Assembly: GCA_003612625.1 (NCBI GenBank)
Contig: RAZJ01000001.1
Coordinates: 1-64,000 of the forward strand
Source of the DNA: a bacterium 1XD42-1
GTDB taxonomy: Bacteria; Bacillota; Clostridia; Oscillospirales; Ruminococcaceae
Length of the DNA stretch: 64,000 nt
Direction: 5' to 3'
The position numbers were made by a program, and so were the translations under genes. Numbering within the stretch: position 1 is the stretch's first letter; the number at the start of each line of letters is the position of its first letter. Shown here piece after piece: positions 25,337 through 34,199 of the stretch. Below the pieces are notes generated by a model. The model was not told the DNA's origin and ran no database searches. It saw nothing but the letters and a program-made list of their open reading frames with translations.

Positions 25337-26905
25337 ATGATGAACAACTTTTTTCAGGAAAGCACAGCTTTTGAACAGGCGTTAGATGCTGAATATAAAA
25401 AGCAGAAGGGGGCTTTTTATACCGATACCCTTTTAGCCGGACAAATCCTTTCTTTTCTGCAAATACCGGAAAATGCCGTCATTTTAGATCCTTGCTGCGG
25501 GGCAGGCAGCTTCCTTTTCGCAGCCGGCTATTTCGGATCGTACCGGCTTTATGGGGCGGACTGTAACGCAAAAGCTGCCGCCTTATGCAGAAAATTTGTA
25601 AAAGAATGTAAAGTTTCTGTAATGGACACTTTATCCAGCCCTGGAGAACATGTACTGGAAGCTCTGGGGCTGGATAAGGCTGCCGACTATGTGGTAGGGA
25701 ACCCGCCCTATGCCCCCATTACAGAAAAAAATTTCCCTTATTGTAAAGATCCTTCCTTTCTGGACAAGGTCAACCGTTCCGGCGGAAATTTATTTGTAGC
25801 TGCTTTATATCGGGCTTTTGAGCTGGCCTGTCCGGAAGGGATTATTTCTTATATCCTTCCGAAAAATTTTCTCCATGTATCCGCTTACCGGATTTTGCGG
25901 CAGGTTTTGTTATGGGAAAAACAGATTCTTTCGATTATTGATTTAGGGGCCTGTTTTAAAAAAGTCCGGGGAGAACAGATTGTTTTAACCTTAAAAAACC
26001 AGCCTGCTCCGGAAAATACCATTGATTTATATGGTTTACAGAATGGTATTTTTACCTTAACGGCCCAGGTCCCCCAAAAAACCTATGCCAATGAAATTGT
26101 ATTATTTTCCCATCCGAAAGATATTGCCATTTATGAAAAGCTCAATTCTCCTGTTTACCGCAAGCTTGGAGATGTGTATGGAAAAAAAATCCACAGGGGA
26201 AAAGAATCCGGCCCTAAAGCAGTCACAGGAAAACAAATCCGGAAATTTGGCTATAAAAACAGCCCGGCCCCCCAGGAAGGGAACCGGGTTTTCCTGCAAA
26301 ATATTTACAGTGCAGAATCAGGAATTATTGCTGCTTCGGGGGGGATGCTGGCTGCTTCCCAGACGATTACCGTTGTTTCCGCAAACAGCCTCCAGGAATG
26401 TAAAGGCTTAATAGGATTTTTTCATTCCCGGCTGTGTAATTATTATTTGATGAAATTTTGCTATAACGGTTCCAAGCTAACCATGCACACCGACGCCAGT
26501 TATCTTTCCCAGCTTCCCCTGCCTTTTGGGGAAGCTCCTTTTGCCCCTGTCATTCCGTTGGCAGAAGCTTTGGAACAGGCCGAATACCTCAGCCAGCAAT
26601 GGTTTTCCTTTCTGGAAGCTTTGGATCAAATGGTTTATCAAATTTACCATATGACCTGGGAAGAAATCCAGCATATTGATTCCGAAATCTGTAAAATCCA
26701 ATCGCCGAAATGGGCCTTTTATGAAAGAAAAACAAATATCCGTTCTGCCAGAAATACAGCGGCAGACGCCCCTAAAGCAACGGTTAAAAGCCCTTTTCCC
26801 CGCCATGCTAAAAACAAAGCTGCTAATAAGCCGATTGCCGCTGACAAAGGGGATGCTGTGGAAGAAAAAATATCCGGAAATGTCATTGCCGCTAATACAG
26901 CATAA
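25337..26905 (+). CDS. Orphan N6-adenine DNA methyltransferase (TaqI/Eco57I type)
   Basis: A 522-residue SAM-dependent DNA methyltransferase. KGAFYTD (residues 25-31) is motif X, DPCCGAGSF (51-59) is motif I, and VGNPPYAP (120-127) is the catalytic NPPY motif IV of adenine-N6 enzymes. The C-terminal half (about 270-440) fits a target recognition domain (SHPKDIAIYEKLNSPVYRKL; QTITVVSANSLQECKGLIGF). No restriction endonuclease is adjacent. It has a downstream tail of about 60 A/K-rich residues (461-522) encoded entirely antisense to azlD, so the gene runs 187 bases into the convergent azlD gene. The tail is probably disordered. Confidence 0.85.
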   Translation: MMNNFFQESTAFEQALDAEYKKQKGAFYTDTLLAGQILSFLQIPENAVILDPCCGAGSFLFAAGYFGSYRLYGADCNAKAAALCRKFVKECKVSVMDTLSSPGEHVLEALGLDKAADYVVGNPPYAPITEKNFPYCKDPSFLDKVNRSGGNLFVAALYRAFELACPEGIISYILPKNFLHVSAYRILRQVLLWEKQILSIIDLGACFKKVRGEQIVLTLKNQPAPENTIDLYGLQNGIFTLTAQVPQKTYANEIVLFSHPKDIAIYEKLNSPVYRKLGDVYGKKIHRGKESGPKAVTGKQIRKFGYKNSPAPQEGNRVFLQNIYSAESGIIAASGGMLAASQTITVVSANSLQECKGLIGFFHSRLCNYYLMKFCYNGSKLTMHTDASYLSQLPLPFGEAPFAPVIPLAEALEQAEYLSQQWFSFLEALDQMVYQIYHMTWEEIQHIDSEICKIQSPKWAFYERKTNIRSARNTAADAPKATVKSPFPRHAKNKAANKPIAADKGDAVEEKISGNVIAANTA

Positions 26906-27045
26906 GGGACATAATAAAGGAAAGACTGGATAAAACGGCTTTCTATTTTCCGTTTCATAAAAACCAATGGAATCATCCGGACCAGATAAGTTACAAGGGC
27001 CATAACTGCGGCGCAAGTAAAAAAGTATTTTGGATTGGCAATCAT
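26719..27045 (-). CDS. azlD: AzlD-family branched-chain amino acid exporter subunit
   Basis: A 108-residue protein with three or four transmembrane helices (about 8-24, 40-60, 66-84, 88-106), the small partner of AzlC. YLVRMIPLVFMKRKI (20-34) and FLYYVPYAVLAAMTFPDI (42-59) are the family signature. The start ATG (27045) overlaps the azlC stop by 4 bases (ATGA). The AzlCD pair exports branched-chain amino acids and analogues. Its 3' 187 bases overlap the methyltransferase gene on the other strand. The ORF can be read further upstream as a longer frame, but the internal ATG is the coupled start. Confidence 0.88.
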   Translation of the reverse strand: MIANPKYFFTCAAVMALVTYLVRMIPLVFMKRKIESRFIQSFLYYVPYAVLAAMTFPDIFSSTASPLSAAIGLLAALFLAWRGKGLLTVALGASAAVFLAERIFVFLS

Positions 27046-27752
27046 CCCTGTAAGCCCCCTTCCTGGGGAATCGGAAACTTCCAGGCGGAAAATCCCGCGG
27101 CTAAAAGGGTGCAGATAATAATAACCCATCCGCCGGATAATTGGTTTAATATGGGGGTGTACCGGAACAAACATGCCAGACCTGCGGCCAGCAAAACAGT
27201 AATGGCAACCGGACGGGACTTGGTAGCAGGGGGGATAATAATTGCTAAAAACATCCCGTAAATAGCAATCCCAAAAGCGCTGCGTATGGCAAAGGGCAAT
27301 AGTCCGGAAGCGGTAGCGCCTACCAAAGTCCCTGCTGCCCATCCCAAATAAGGGAGCGCCATTAGTCCCGCTAAATAAGACGCCCCGACAGAAGGCTGCT
27401 GAGCCGCAACTGCATAAACTTCATCTGTCACTCCAAAAGCAAGCAATGCTCTTTTCCCTGTGGTCATGGTATCATCTGTTTTTTGGGAAAGCGACAAAGA
27501 CATGAGCATATAACGGATGTTGATAATGAAAGTTGTAACAGCCACTTCTAAATACCTTCCGCCTGCTACAATTAAATCTGTCCCGGCAAACTGTCCCGCT
27601 GAAGTCAGATTGGTCATGGAAATCAAGACGGCTGCCCAAAAAGGCAGTCCATTTTCTACGGTACGGAGTCCATAAGTAAAAGAAACGGACAAATAACCCA
27701 AACATATGGGAAGCCCATCCCGTAAACCTTTTTCAAAGGCATTCCGTTTCAA
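27042..27752 (-). CDS. azlC: AzlC-family branched-chain amino acid exporter subunit
   Basis: A 236-residue polytopic membrane protein. The N-terminus (KGLRDGLPICLGYLSVSFTY) and TNLTSAGQFAGTDLI (about 47-61) are AzlC signatures, as is FIINIRYMLMSLSLSQK (74-90). Six to eight hydrophobic segments are visible. It starts with TTG (27752), preceded by AGGAAGGG about 9 bases upstream; no ATG fits. It pairs with AzlD to form an amino acid efflux complex, a family normally controlled by Lrp/AsnC-type regulators. The nearest upstream gene on this strand is the PepSY protein, with an inverted repeat between. Confidence 0.9.
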   Translation of the reverse strand: MKRNAFEKGLRDGLPICLGYLSVSFTYGLRTVENGLPFWAAVLISMTNLTSAGQFAGTDLIVAGGRYLEVAVTTFIINIRYMLMSLSLSQKTDDTMTTGKRALLAFGVTDEVYAVAAQQPSVGASYLAGLMALPYLGWAAGTLVGATASGLLPFAIRSAFGIAIYGMFLAIIIPPATKSRPVAITVLLAAGLACLFRYTPILNQLSGGWVIIICTLLAAGFSAWKFPIPQEGGLQG

Positions 27753-27778
27753 GCAATAATCCCTTCCTCTTTATATAT

Positions 27779-27809
27779 CCCCCCAGGGCAGCTTATTTGC
27801 CCTGGGGGG
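27779..27809 (-). terminator. Strong hairpin between the PepSY gene and azlC
   Basis: Arms CCCCCCAGGGCA (27779-27790) and its perfect complement (27798-27809) with a 7-base loop. There is no T-run on either strand, so it may be a pause or processing hairpin rather than a complete terminator. Confidence 0.55.
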
Positions 27810-27817
27810 ATAAACTT

Positions 27818-28429
27818 TTAGTCGTCCCACTTCATTTTGTAACCTTTATCTTCTTCTCTTAAAGAATCCACATCATGATGGGCTTCCGGGTCCCAGTGGG
27901 GATCGGTTTCTGTTGTATAATCAATAATACTTCCTGATACGGCATCGATCCGGAAAGCATAACGGACGCCGTCTTTTTTCAGCCAGCCTTCATAATAAGC
28001 TGTGCCGTTTTTGCTTTTCAAAGACATGGACTTCATCAAAGCGCCGGAAGGGGCACTGCGCTGGGCAATTTGTTTCGCCTTATCCCGGCTGATATAAGTT
28101 TTTTCTGTATTATCCGTTCCATTTAACATGCCTGATTCCTGGATTGGCATAACATAGTTGTGGTAAGAAACCGGTTCTTCTGGATGATGGTATTGTACCT
28201 GGTTTATGGTTCCGCCAGTTACGGGAACCAGATTTGTCTGTTCCGCATTTTCAGGGGAAGCAGGCCGCAATAATGAAGTGCTTGCTGCGCCAGCCACACC
28301 TTTTATCATTCCTGCATTTTTCCCGGCTGGATCTTTCACCACCTGGACGCTGCCTCTTGCAAAAACCTGTGTACCAGATACCAGCATTGCCGCGCATAAA
28401 ATACAGGCTGCCATAGAAATACCTTTCAT
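27818..28429 (-). CDS. Secreted PepSY-domain protein
   Basis: A 203-residue exported protein. Residues 1-25 form a signal peptide (GISMAACILCAAMLVSG, cleavage likely near the end of TQVFA). A low-complexity linker follows, then the PepSY domain from about 110 (TYISRDKAKQIAQRSAPSGA) to GWLKKDGVRYAFRIDAVSGS and IDYTTETDPHWDPEAHHD. PepSY domains often inhibit peptidases or act at the cell surface. The ATG at 28429 is chosen because AGAGG lies 10 bases upstream, and the frame continues to an earlier start without a site. It ends in an acidic tail. The target is unknown. Confidence 0.8.
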   Translation of the reverse strand: MKGISMAACILCAAMLVSGTQVFARGSVQVVKDPAGKNAGMIKGVAGAASTSLLRPASPENAEQTNLVPVTGGTINQVQYHHPEEPVSYHNYVMPIQESGMLNGTDNTEKTYISRDKAKQIAQRSAPSGALMKSMSLKSKNGTAYYEGWLKKDGVRYAFRIDAVSGSIIDYTTETDPHWDPEAHHDVDSLREEDKGYKMKWDD

Positions 28430-28458
28430 AATTTGATAACCTCTTTTCCAAATTTGAT

Positions 28459-29970
28459 CTATGATTTCCAATATTTCCGATCCAGTGTGCGATATTGTAT
28501 TGCTTCTGAAATATGATCTGCTCCAATGGTTTCACAGCCTTCCATATCGGCTATGGTTCGGGCTACTTTTAATATCCTGTCATAAGCCCGTCCGGAAAGC
28601 CCCATCTTTTCAAAAGCAGCTTTTAAGATTCTGTTTGCTTCCGGTTTTAAGGGGCAAAATTCAGCCAAGCGGCCCGGCAGGATTTGCGCATTACAAAAAA
28701 TTTTCCCTTTGTACCGTTCCTGCTGGATTTTGCGGGCAGCCATGACACGTGTTTTCACTGTTTTGGAATTTTCCTGGGTTTTCCGGCTGGACAAGGAGTC
28801 ATAATCTACCGGAAGAACTTCCACATGAAGATCCAAACGGGAAAGCAGCGGGCCGGAAATTTTCCCTAAATAGGCGGAAACTTTTCCTGGGGAACAACGG
28901 CATGACCGGGCAGGATGTCCATAATATCCACAGGGACAAGGGTTCATTGCGGCAGCCAGCATAAACCGGCTGGGATAACAGAAAGAAGCCTGCGCCCTTG
29001 CGATCATTAACGTACCGTCTTCCATTGGCTGACGTAAAGCTTCCATTGCCTGCCTTTGAAATTCCGGCAGTTCATCTAAAAATAATACCCCGTTGTGTGC
29101 TAAGGAAATTTCCCCTGGCTTTGGGATGCTTCCGCCGCCGCAAAGGCCCGCGACAGAAATAGAATGATGCGGCGCGCGAAAAGGCCGTGTATGTATCAGG
29201 GGCACCCCTTTGGGAAGTTTGCCGCAGACAGAATAGACTTTTGTGGTTTCAATGGCTTCCTTCTGTGTCATATCCGGCAGGATGGAGGGCAAACGTTTTG
29301 CCAGCATAGATTTTCCGGCCCCTGGCGGCCCAATTAAAAGGATATTATGTCCTCCTGCGGCTGCAATTTCTAAAGCCCGTTTTGCAATTCCTTGGCCTTT
29401 CACATCTGACAAATCTAAAAAGTCAGGAGGCGGCAGCTCTGTAAAAGGGATTGTTTTTGCCGGCGGCAATGTTCCCCGGCCCTGTAAAAAGGCAAACAAT
29501 TCTGTAATATGGGAAACGGCATAAATTTCAATATCTTCTACGGCAACAGCTTCCGCTGCATTATCCGCCGGAATAAAAGCACGGGAAAATCCTAAAGCAT
29601 GGGCGCCTAATAGCATAGGCAAAATCCCGGCAGCTCCCCGAATCTCTCCGGAAAGAGAAAGCTCCCCGATAAAAATACTATTTTCCAGGTTTTCCTTTAA
29701 GCCGGCCTGATCCAGCAAGCCAATGAAAATCGGCAAATCATATAAAGAGCCTGCTTTTTTAACATTTGCCGGAGCAAGGTTCACAATGATACGGCCTTCC
29801 GGGAAGCCTATTCCGCAATGATAGAATACAGAACGGATCCTTTCCCTGGATTCCCGAACCACTGCATCAGGGAGCCCTACAATTTCAAATGCAGGCATCG
29901 CTTTTGTCATGCTGACTTCTGCCGTAACGTGGAATGGTTCAATCCCTGATAAACCCAAGCTGTGAACCAT
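28459..29970 (-). CDS. comM: ComM / YifB family AAA ATPase (magnesium-chelatase-like)
   Basis: A 503-residue protein of the ComM family, a hexameric helicase that promotes branch migration during natural transformation. The N-terminal Lon-like fold is seen at AEVSMTKAMPAFEIVGLPDA (17-36). Walker A GPPGAGKS is at 214-221 and HNGVLFLDELPEF is Walker B. PCPCGYYGHPARSC supplies cysteines of the Mg-chelatase-type finger, and LSGRAYDRILKVARTIADME is the C-terminal lid. The ATG at 29970 follows GGGGAGAGG. It may be the only DNA-uptake gene in the window. A promoter matching the consensus lies upstream. Confidence 0.93.
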   Translation of the reverse strand: MVHSLGLSGIEPFHVTAEVSMTKAMPAFEIVGLPDAVVRESRERIRSVFYHCGIGFPEGRIIVNLAPANVKKAGSLYDLPIFIGLLDQAGLKENLENSIFIGELSLSGEIRGAAGILPMLLGAHALGFSRAFIPADNAAEAVAVEDIEIYAVSHITELFAFLQGRGTLPPAKTIPFTELPPPDFLDLSDVKGQGIAKRALEIAAAGGHNILLIGPPGAGKSMLAKRLPSILPDMTQKEAIETTKVYSVCGKLPKGVPLIHTRPFRAPHHSISVAGLCGGGSIPKPGEISLAHNGVLFLDELPEFQRQAMEALRQPMEDGTLMIARAQASFCYPSRFMLAAAMNPCPCGYYGHPARSCRCSPGKVSAYLGKISGPLLSRLDLHVEVLPVDYDSLSSRKTQENSKTVKTRVMAARKIQQERYKGKIFCNAQILPGRLAEFCPLKPEANRILKAAFEKMGLSGRAYDRILKVARTIADMEGCETIGADHISEAIQYRTLDRKYWKS

Positions 29971-30011
29971 GGAAATCAAATTCCTCTCCCCCTCTTTTTG
30001 CCACCGCTTAT

Positions 30012-30040
30012 AGTATACCAGAAAGCAGCCCATTCCGCAA
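30012..30040 (-). promoter_or_regulatory. Promoter of comM
   Basis: On the minus strand TTGCGG (30040-30035), 17-base spacer, TATACT (30017-30012), about 42 bases before the comM ATG. Confidence 0.65.
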
Positions 30041-30042
30041 TG

Positions 30043-30067
30043 AAAAAAGGATGGCTTTCCGCCATCC
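30043..30067 (-). terminator. Terminator after mntP
   Basis: Seven-base arms GGATGGC/GCCATCC (30049-30055 and 30061-30067), followed on the minus strand by a run of six T (30048-30043). Confidence 0.85.
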
Positions 30068-30086
30068 CTCTTTTGTTTCATAGATT

Positions 30087-30656
30087 TTAACCAAAAACAT
30101 GCTCCATAAATATCCGCAAACCAATAATCAAAAGAATTATACCGCCTACCGCCTGGGCCCGCGCACCTAATAGCATTCCAAATTTCCGTCCAAGCCCGCA
30201 GCCTGCCAAAGAGCAGATAAACGTGGTACATCCGATAAAGGCGGCTGCCACGAAGATATTGACCCCCATAACAGCAAAACCCATTCCCATAGCAAAAGCG
30301 TCAATGCTGGTGCCTATGGCCTGGAGCAGTAATATCCGGAATGTATATTCTGATTTCGTAATACATTCTTCCGGGTTCCGTAATTCCCGGATACCATCCA
30401 ACAGCATTTTCCCGCCGATAAACCCTAAAAGGATTAGGGCAATCCAATGGTCAAAAGCACGGATCGCATCGCTGAAGGACTGCCCTGCAAAATAACCGAT
30501 TAAAGGCATCCCTGCCTGAAAAATTCCAAAAGCCAGGGAAGCAGAAAAAGCTTCCCTGTTCCCATAGCTGCAGTAACACATGCCATTGGAAAGGCAGACA
30601 GCAAAAGCGTCCATAGATAAGCCTAATGCAATGAAAAATAATGAGATTCCCCCCAA
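30087..30656 (-). CDS. mntP: Manganese efflux pump MntP
   Basis: A 189-residue membrane protein with six hydrophobic segments. GLSMDAFAVCLSNGM (12-26) and TSIDAFAMGMGFAVMG (about 115-130) carry the two repeated D-A-F-A motifs of the MntP family, with the aspartates that bind Mn2+. ALILLGFIGGKMLLDGIRE (about 73-91) is typical. It starts with TTG at 30656, 6 bases after AGGAG; no ATG is available. It would protect the cell from manganese overload. A yybP-type riboswitch would be the usual control, but none is visible in the 50-base upstream leader. Confidence 0.92.
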   Translation of the reverse strand: MGGISLFFIALGLSMDAFAVCLSNGMCYCSYGNREAFSASLAFGIFQAGMPLIGYFAGQSFSDAIRAFDHWIALILLGFIGGKMLLDGIRELRNPEECITKSEYTFRILLLQAIGTSIDAFAMGMGFAVMGVNIFVAAAFIGCTTFICSLAGCGLGRKFGMLLGARAQAVGGIILLIIGLRIFMEHVFG

Positions 30657-30701
30657 ATATAACTCCTCCCTTTTATTTTCATGTCCCTGTTTATAAGTAT
30701 A

Positions 30702-30731
30702 AAAAATGCAGCCGCTTTTTAGAACGGCTGC
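30702..30731 (-). terminator. Terminator after rpmE
   Basis: Arms GCAGCCG (30708-30714) and CGGCTGC (30725-30731) with a 10-base loop, followed on the minus strand by ATTTTTTATACTT. Confidence 0.85.
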
Positions 30732-30745
30732 GCATAAGTCTTTTT

Positions 30746-30946
30746 TTACTGAATGCCAAAACGTTTTTTGAACCGGTCAACACGTCCGCCGGTATCAACG
30801 AGCTTCTGACGGCCGGTAAAGAAAGGATGGCACTTGGAACAGATTTCCACACGGATATTCTCTTTTGTGGAACGGGTATGGATAACCTCGCCGCAAGCAC
30901 ACGTAATGGTCGTATCTACATATTTTGGATGGATTCCGTCTTTCAT
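30746..30946 (-). CDS. rpmE: 50S ribosomal protein L31, zinc-binding type
   Basis: A 66-residue ribosomal protein. [17 protein letters not shown] opens the protein, and the cysteines C16, C18, C36 and C39 (CAC and CSKC) are the zinc ligands of the C+ paralogue, so this is not the zinc-free stress form. [20 protein letters not shown] is the conserved C-terminal half that bridges the subunits. The ATG at 30946 is preceded by AGAGAGGTG. It has its own promoter and terminator, so it is a single-gene unit. Confidence 0.97.
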   Translation of the reverse strand: MKDGIHPKYVDTTITCACGEVIHTRSTKENIRVEICSKCHPFFTGRQKLVDTGGRVDRFKKRFGIQ

Positions 30947-31002
30947 TTTTGTTTCACCTCTCTCTGACATCGGGAATAGATGCCATAAATGCAACACTAG
31001 AG

Positions 31003-31031
31003 ATTATAGCACAATGTAAGATGAAAAGCAA
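31003..31031 (-). promoter_or_regulatory. Promoter of rpmE
   Basis: On the minus strand TTGCTT (31031-31026), 17-base spacer, TATAAT (31008-31003) with an extended TGC. The leader is about 50 bases. Confidence 0.8.
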
Positions 31032-31071
31032 GGCATTTTTTCAAATTCCAGCAGATTTCCTGTTTTCCATT

Positions 31072-31980
31072 TCAATGGTTAATCACGGTTGGGGAATCTC
31101 CTTCAGCCAAAGTCTGCTCCATGGAACGTCTTTTATAATAGGTAAGGGTATAAGAATCCGCATCGGATAAATGTTTAAATTGTGTAGGCGTGTAACCGGT
31201 AATTTCTTTAAAAGTCCGGTTAAACGTCCGCAAATTTCCAAAGCCGCAGGTCATTGAAATATCAACCATCCGCATTTCTGTTTTTTTTATGAAAGCGCAG
31301 GCTTGTTCAACCCGGAGCATGGACAGGTAGGTTACAAAGTTAATGCCAGCCATCTTTTTAAAAATTTTAGAAAAATGGCTGGGGCTGTATCCCAACTGGG
31401 CAGCCGCAGATTCCAAAGAAAGGGGATCTGTATAGTGGGCATCCAGATAGCATAAAAGCTGGTGGAAAGAATCAATCAGCTTCCTGCGTCCGTTTTGCGG
31501 CGCATCCTGGGCAGGCAAAGCCCTTTTTAAAAGATACCAGAATTCCCGCAGACAGGCTGCTGCAATTTCCTGATAGTAAGGCTCCCGTTCTTTCAGTTCC
31601 TGGGGAAGCCGGAAAAATAAGCGGCTCAAAGGCTCTGCCAGCTTCAAGTCCGCCAGCTTTTGGGCGGGGATATAATTACTAGGCCCTGCTGTTTCCCGGT
31701 ACTGGGGATCGATCAGCCCCGGATCAAACACCAGGAAATCAATGGAATTTTCCGGGGCGGCAGAATCGCTGTAATGAATATCACCACTGTTGCAGATGAC
31801 TAAATCACCTGGCTGCATTTGATATGTGTCATCATTTACCGTAATGCTGGACAGTCCTTCCCTGGCATAAATCATTTCCAGCTCATTATGCCAGTGGGCT
31901 AAAAAACTGATATTCCGGTAAGTGGAATGCCACATCATAAAATTAGAAGCATAATTCCGTATTTCATGGAAGGCTTTCAT
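31072..31980 (-). CDS. AraC-family transcriptional regulator with N-terminal cupin
   Basis: A 302-residue regulator. Residues 20-100 form an AraC-type cupin sensor (YRNISFLAHWHNELEMIYAR and PGDLVICNSGDIHYSD). Residues 195-295 form two helix-turn-helix units (LSLESAAAQLGYSPSHFSKI and VDISMTCGFGNLRTFNRTFK, followed by TGYTPTQFKHL). It is divergent from fucI, with a palindrome overlapping the fucI -35 box in between, so it probably controls fucI in response to a sugar. The start ATG at 31980 follows GAAGGAGG. Confidence 0.92.
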   Translation of the reverse strand: MKAFHEIRNYASNFMMWHSTYRNISFLAHWHNELEMIYAREGLSSITVNDDTYQMQPGDLVICNSGDIHYSDSAAPENSIDFLVFDPGLIDPQYRETAGPSNYIPAQKLADLKLAEPLSRLFFRLPQELKEREPYYQEIAAACLREFWYLLKRALPAQDAPQNGRRKLIDSFHQLLCYLDAHYTDPLSLESAAAQLGYSPSHFSKIFKKMAGINFVTYLSMLRVEQACAFIKKTEMRMVDISMTCGFGNLRTFNRTFKEITGYTPTQFKHLSDADSYTLTYYKRRSMEQTLAEGDSPTVINH

Positions 31981-32052
31981 GCAGTTTCCTCCTTCTTTTC
32001 CTCATTTTACCTCATAGATCCAATTTCTGCAAGAGGAACCAAAAAAGATTAT

Positions 32053-32087
32053 CGCAAAAAATGTCCATAAAAAATTCTTATTTTGCG
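32053..32087. promoter_or_regulatory. Putative operator between araC-type gene and fucI
   Basis: CGCAAAA (32053-32059) and TTTTGCG (32081-32087) are inverted copies 21 bases apart, the second touching the fucI -35 box. This would suit a regulator such as the divergent AraC protein. Inference from position. Confidence 0.4.
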
Positions 32088-32115
32088 TGACAGGGTGCAA
32101 AAAAAATTGTATAAT
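32087..32115 (+). promoter_or_regulatory. Promoter of fucI
   Basis: GTGACA (32087-32092), 17-base spacer, TATAAT (32110-32115). Confidence 0.75.
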
Positions 32116-32170
32116 AATGACAACCAAGAAATTGGGAAACCCAAAAAATGATAAAACGGAGGGAATTGCA

Positions 32171-33964
32171 ATGGCAGAAAACAGAATGATCGGCAGTTAT
32201 CCGGTAATCGGGATCCGTCCTACGATTGACGGCCGCAGAGGTATCTTGAAAGTCCGGGAATCCCTTGAGGAGCAGACCATGAATATGGCCAAAGCTGCTG
32301 CCGATCTGTTCCGTAGCAATTTAAAATACAGCAATGGCGAGCCTGTTAAAGTAATCATTGCTGATACAACCATAGGCCGTGTGGCAGAATCTGCCGCTTG
32401 TGCTGACAAGTTTAAACATGAAGGCGTTGATATTACCCTGACTGTTACACCCTGCTGGTGCTACGGATCTGAAACAATGGATGTGGACCCCATGACCATT
32501 AAAGGGGTATGGGGCTTTAACGGTACAGAACGTCCCGGCGCTGTTTATCTGGCCAGCGTACTGGCAACACATGCTCAAAAGGGTCTGCCTGCTTTCGGCA
32601 TTTACGGCCATGACGTTCAGGATGCCACTGACACCTCCATTCCGGAAGATGTAAAAGAAAAACTGCTCCGTTTTGGACGGGCTGCCGTAGCTGCCGCCAC
32701 CATGCGCGGCAAAAGCTACCTGCAAATCGGTTCCGTTACCATGGGGATCGGCGGTTCCATTATTGATCCGAATTTCTTTGAAGAATATCTTGGAATGCGC
32801 GTCGAATCCATAGATGAAGTAGAATTAATCCGCCGCATGGAAGAAGGCATTTATGACGAAGCCGAATATCAGAAGGCTTTGGCATGGACAAAGAAAAACT
32901 GTCCCGAAGGCTTTGACAAGAACCCTGCCGAATTCCAGAAATCACGGGAACAAAAGGATAAAGACTGGGAATTTACTGTGAAAACAGCCTGCATCATCAA
33001 AGACCTGATGAACGGGAATAAAAACCTCCCTGCCGGACGGGAAGAAGAAATGGTTGGCCACAATGCCATCGCAGCCGGCTTCCAGGGCCAGCGCCAGTGG
33101 ACCGACTTTTATCCCAACGCTGATTTCCCGGAATCCATCTTGAATTCTTCCTTTGACTGGAACGGCGCAAGAGAGCCGTACATTCTGGCAACGGAAAATG
33201 ATACGCTGAATGGCGCCTCCATGCTGTTCAGCAAGCTGCTCACCAATGAAGCGCAAATCTTTGCAGATGTCCGCACCTACTGGAGCCCGGAAGCTGTTAA
33301 GAAAGCAACCGGATATATTCTGGAAGGCAAAGCTGCGGAAGCCGGCGGCTTTATCCACCTGATCAATTCCGGCGCAGCCTGTATTGACGCTTGCGGCGAA
33401 GTCAAAGACGCCAATGGAAACGCCTGCATTAAGCCCTGGTATGAAATGACAGAAGCCGATCAGGATGCCTGCCTGAAAGCAACCACCTGGAATCCGGCTG
33501 ATTTAGGCTATTTCCGGGGCGGCGGTTATTCTTCCCGCTTCCTGACCAGATCGGAAATGCCGGCTACCATGGTACGTTTGAACCTGGTAAAAGGCTTAGG
33601 CCCTGTCCTGCAATTAGTAGAAGGCTGGACTGTTGCCCTGCCGGACGAAGTTTCTGACAAGCTGTGGAAACGTACCGACTACACCTGGCCCTGCACTTGG
33701 TTCAGCCCCCGTGTAACTGGCGAAGGTGCTTTCAAAACTGCTTATGATGTGATGAATAACTGGGGTGCAAACCATGGCGCCATCAGCTATGGCCATATCG
33801 GTGCAGATCTGATCACTTTGTGTTCCATCCTGCGCATTCCGGTATGTATGCACAACGTCCCGGAAGATAAAATTTTCCGTCCTGCCGTTTGGAATGCTTT
33901 CGGCATGAACCGGGAAGCCGCAGATTTTGCAGCCTGCAAAAACTTTGGGCCTTTATTCCGTTAA
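32171..33964 (+). CDS. fucI: L-fucose isomerase
   Basis: A 597-residue aldose-ketose isomerase that converts L-fucose to L-fuculose. [12 protein letters not shown] (about residues 12-23) and [17 protein letters not shown] match the enterobacterial FucI N-terminus closely. [34 protein letters not shown] and the metal-binding [12 protein letters not shown] and RGGGYSSRF blocks are all present, and [20 protein letters not shown] closes the protein. The start ATG at 32171 follows CGGAGGG. No fuculokinase, aldolase or transporter is near, so the other pathway steps must be elsewhere. Host-glycan use in the gut is a reasonable inference. Confidence 0.96.
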   Translation: MAENRMIGSYPVIGIRPTIDGRRGILKVRESLEEQTMNMAKAAADLFRSNLKYSNGEPVKVIIADTTIGRVAESAACADKFKHEGVDITLTVTPCWCYGSETMDVDPMTIKGVWGFNGTERPGAVYLASVLATHAQKGLPAFGIYGHDVQDATDTSIPEDVKEKLLRFGRAAVAAATMRGKSYLQIGSVTMGIGGSIIDPNFFEEYLGMRVESIDEVELIRRMEEGIYDEAEYQKALAWTKKNCPEGFDKNPAEFQKSREQKDKDWEFTVKTACIIKDLMNGNKNLPAGREEEMVGHNAIAAGFQGQRQWTDFYPNADFPESILNSSFDWNGAREPYILATENDTLNGASMLFSKLLTNEAQIFADVRTYWSPEAVKKATGYILEGKAAEAGGFIHLINSGAACIDACGEVKDANGNACIKPWYEMTEADQDACLKATTWNPADLGYFRGGGYSSRFLTRSEMPATMVRLNLVKGLGPVLQLVEGWTVALPDEVSDKLWKRTDYTWPCTWFSPRVTGEGAFKTAYDVMNNWGANHGAISYGHIGADLITLCSILRIPVCMHNVPEDKIFRPAVWNAFGMNREAADFAACKNFGPLFR

Positions 33965-33987
33965 TTTTCTTTCTCCTTTTATATTTG

Positions 33988-34020
33988 CCGCCCGCCTGCT
34001 TTCTGACAGGCGGGCGGTTT
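33988..34020 (+). terminator. Terminator after fucI
   Basis: Arms CCGCCCGCCTG (33988-33998) and its complement (34007-34017) with an 8-base loop, then TTT. Confidence 0.88.
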
Positions 34021-34137
34021 GCAGATTTCTTTCTTTTTTGCTTTACAATAGTAATTCCATGGATTGCCATGTGCGACAAATTACAATGGTATTCTCTGTG
34101 GATTATTACAAAATTTTAATAATTTTCTTTTTATCTA

Positions 34138-34166
34138 TTTACAAAAATAATAATTCGTGCTAGAAT
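34138..34166 (+). promoter_or_regulatory. Promoter of the glycine riboswitch / grd operon
   Basis: TTTACA (34138-34143), 17-base spacer, TAGAAT (34161-34166), about 30 bases before the first aptamer. The stretch 34021-34137 is AT-rich with nothing else visible. Confidence 0.75.
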
Positions 34167-34199
34167 ATAGAAAAATTAAATCAAATTCGAGTTGAAGCT

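Noticed and set aside
26933-27342. Longer azlD frame extending upstream into azlC
   Set aside because: The extension is azlC in another frame; the internal ATG overlapping the azlC stop is the natural start.
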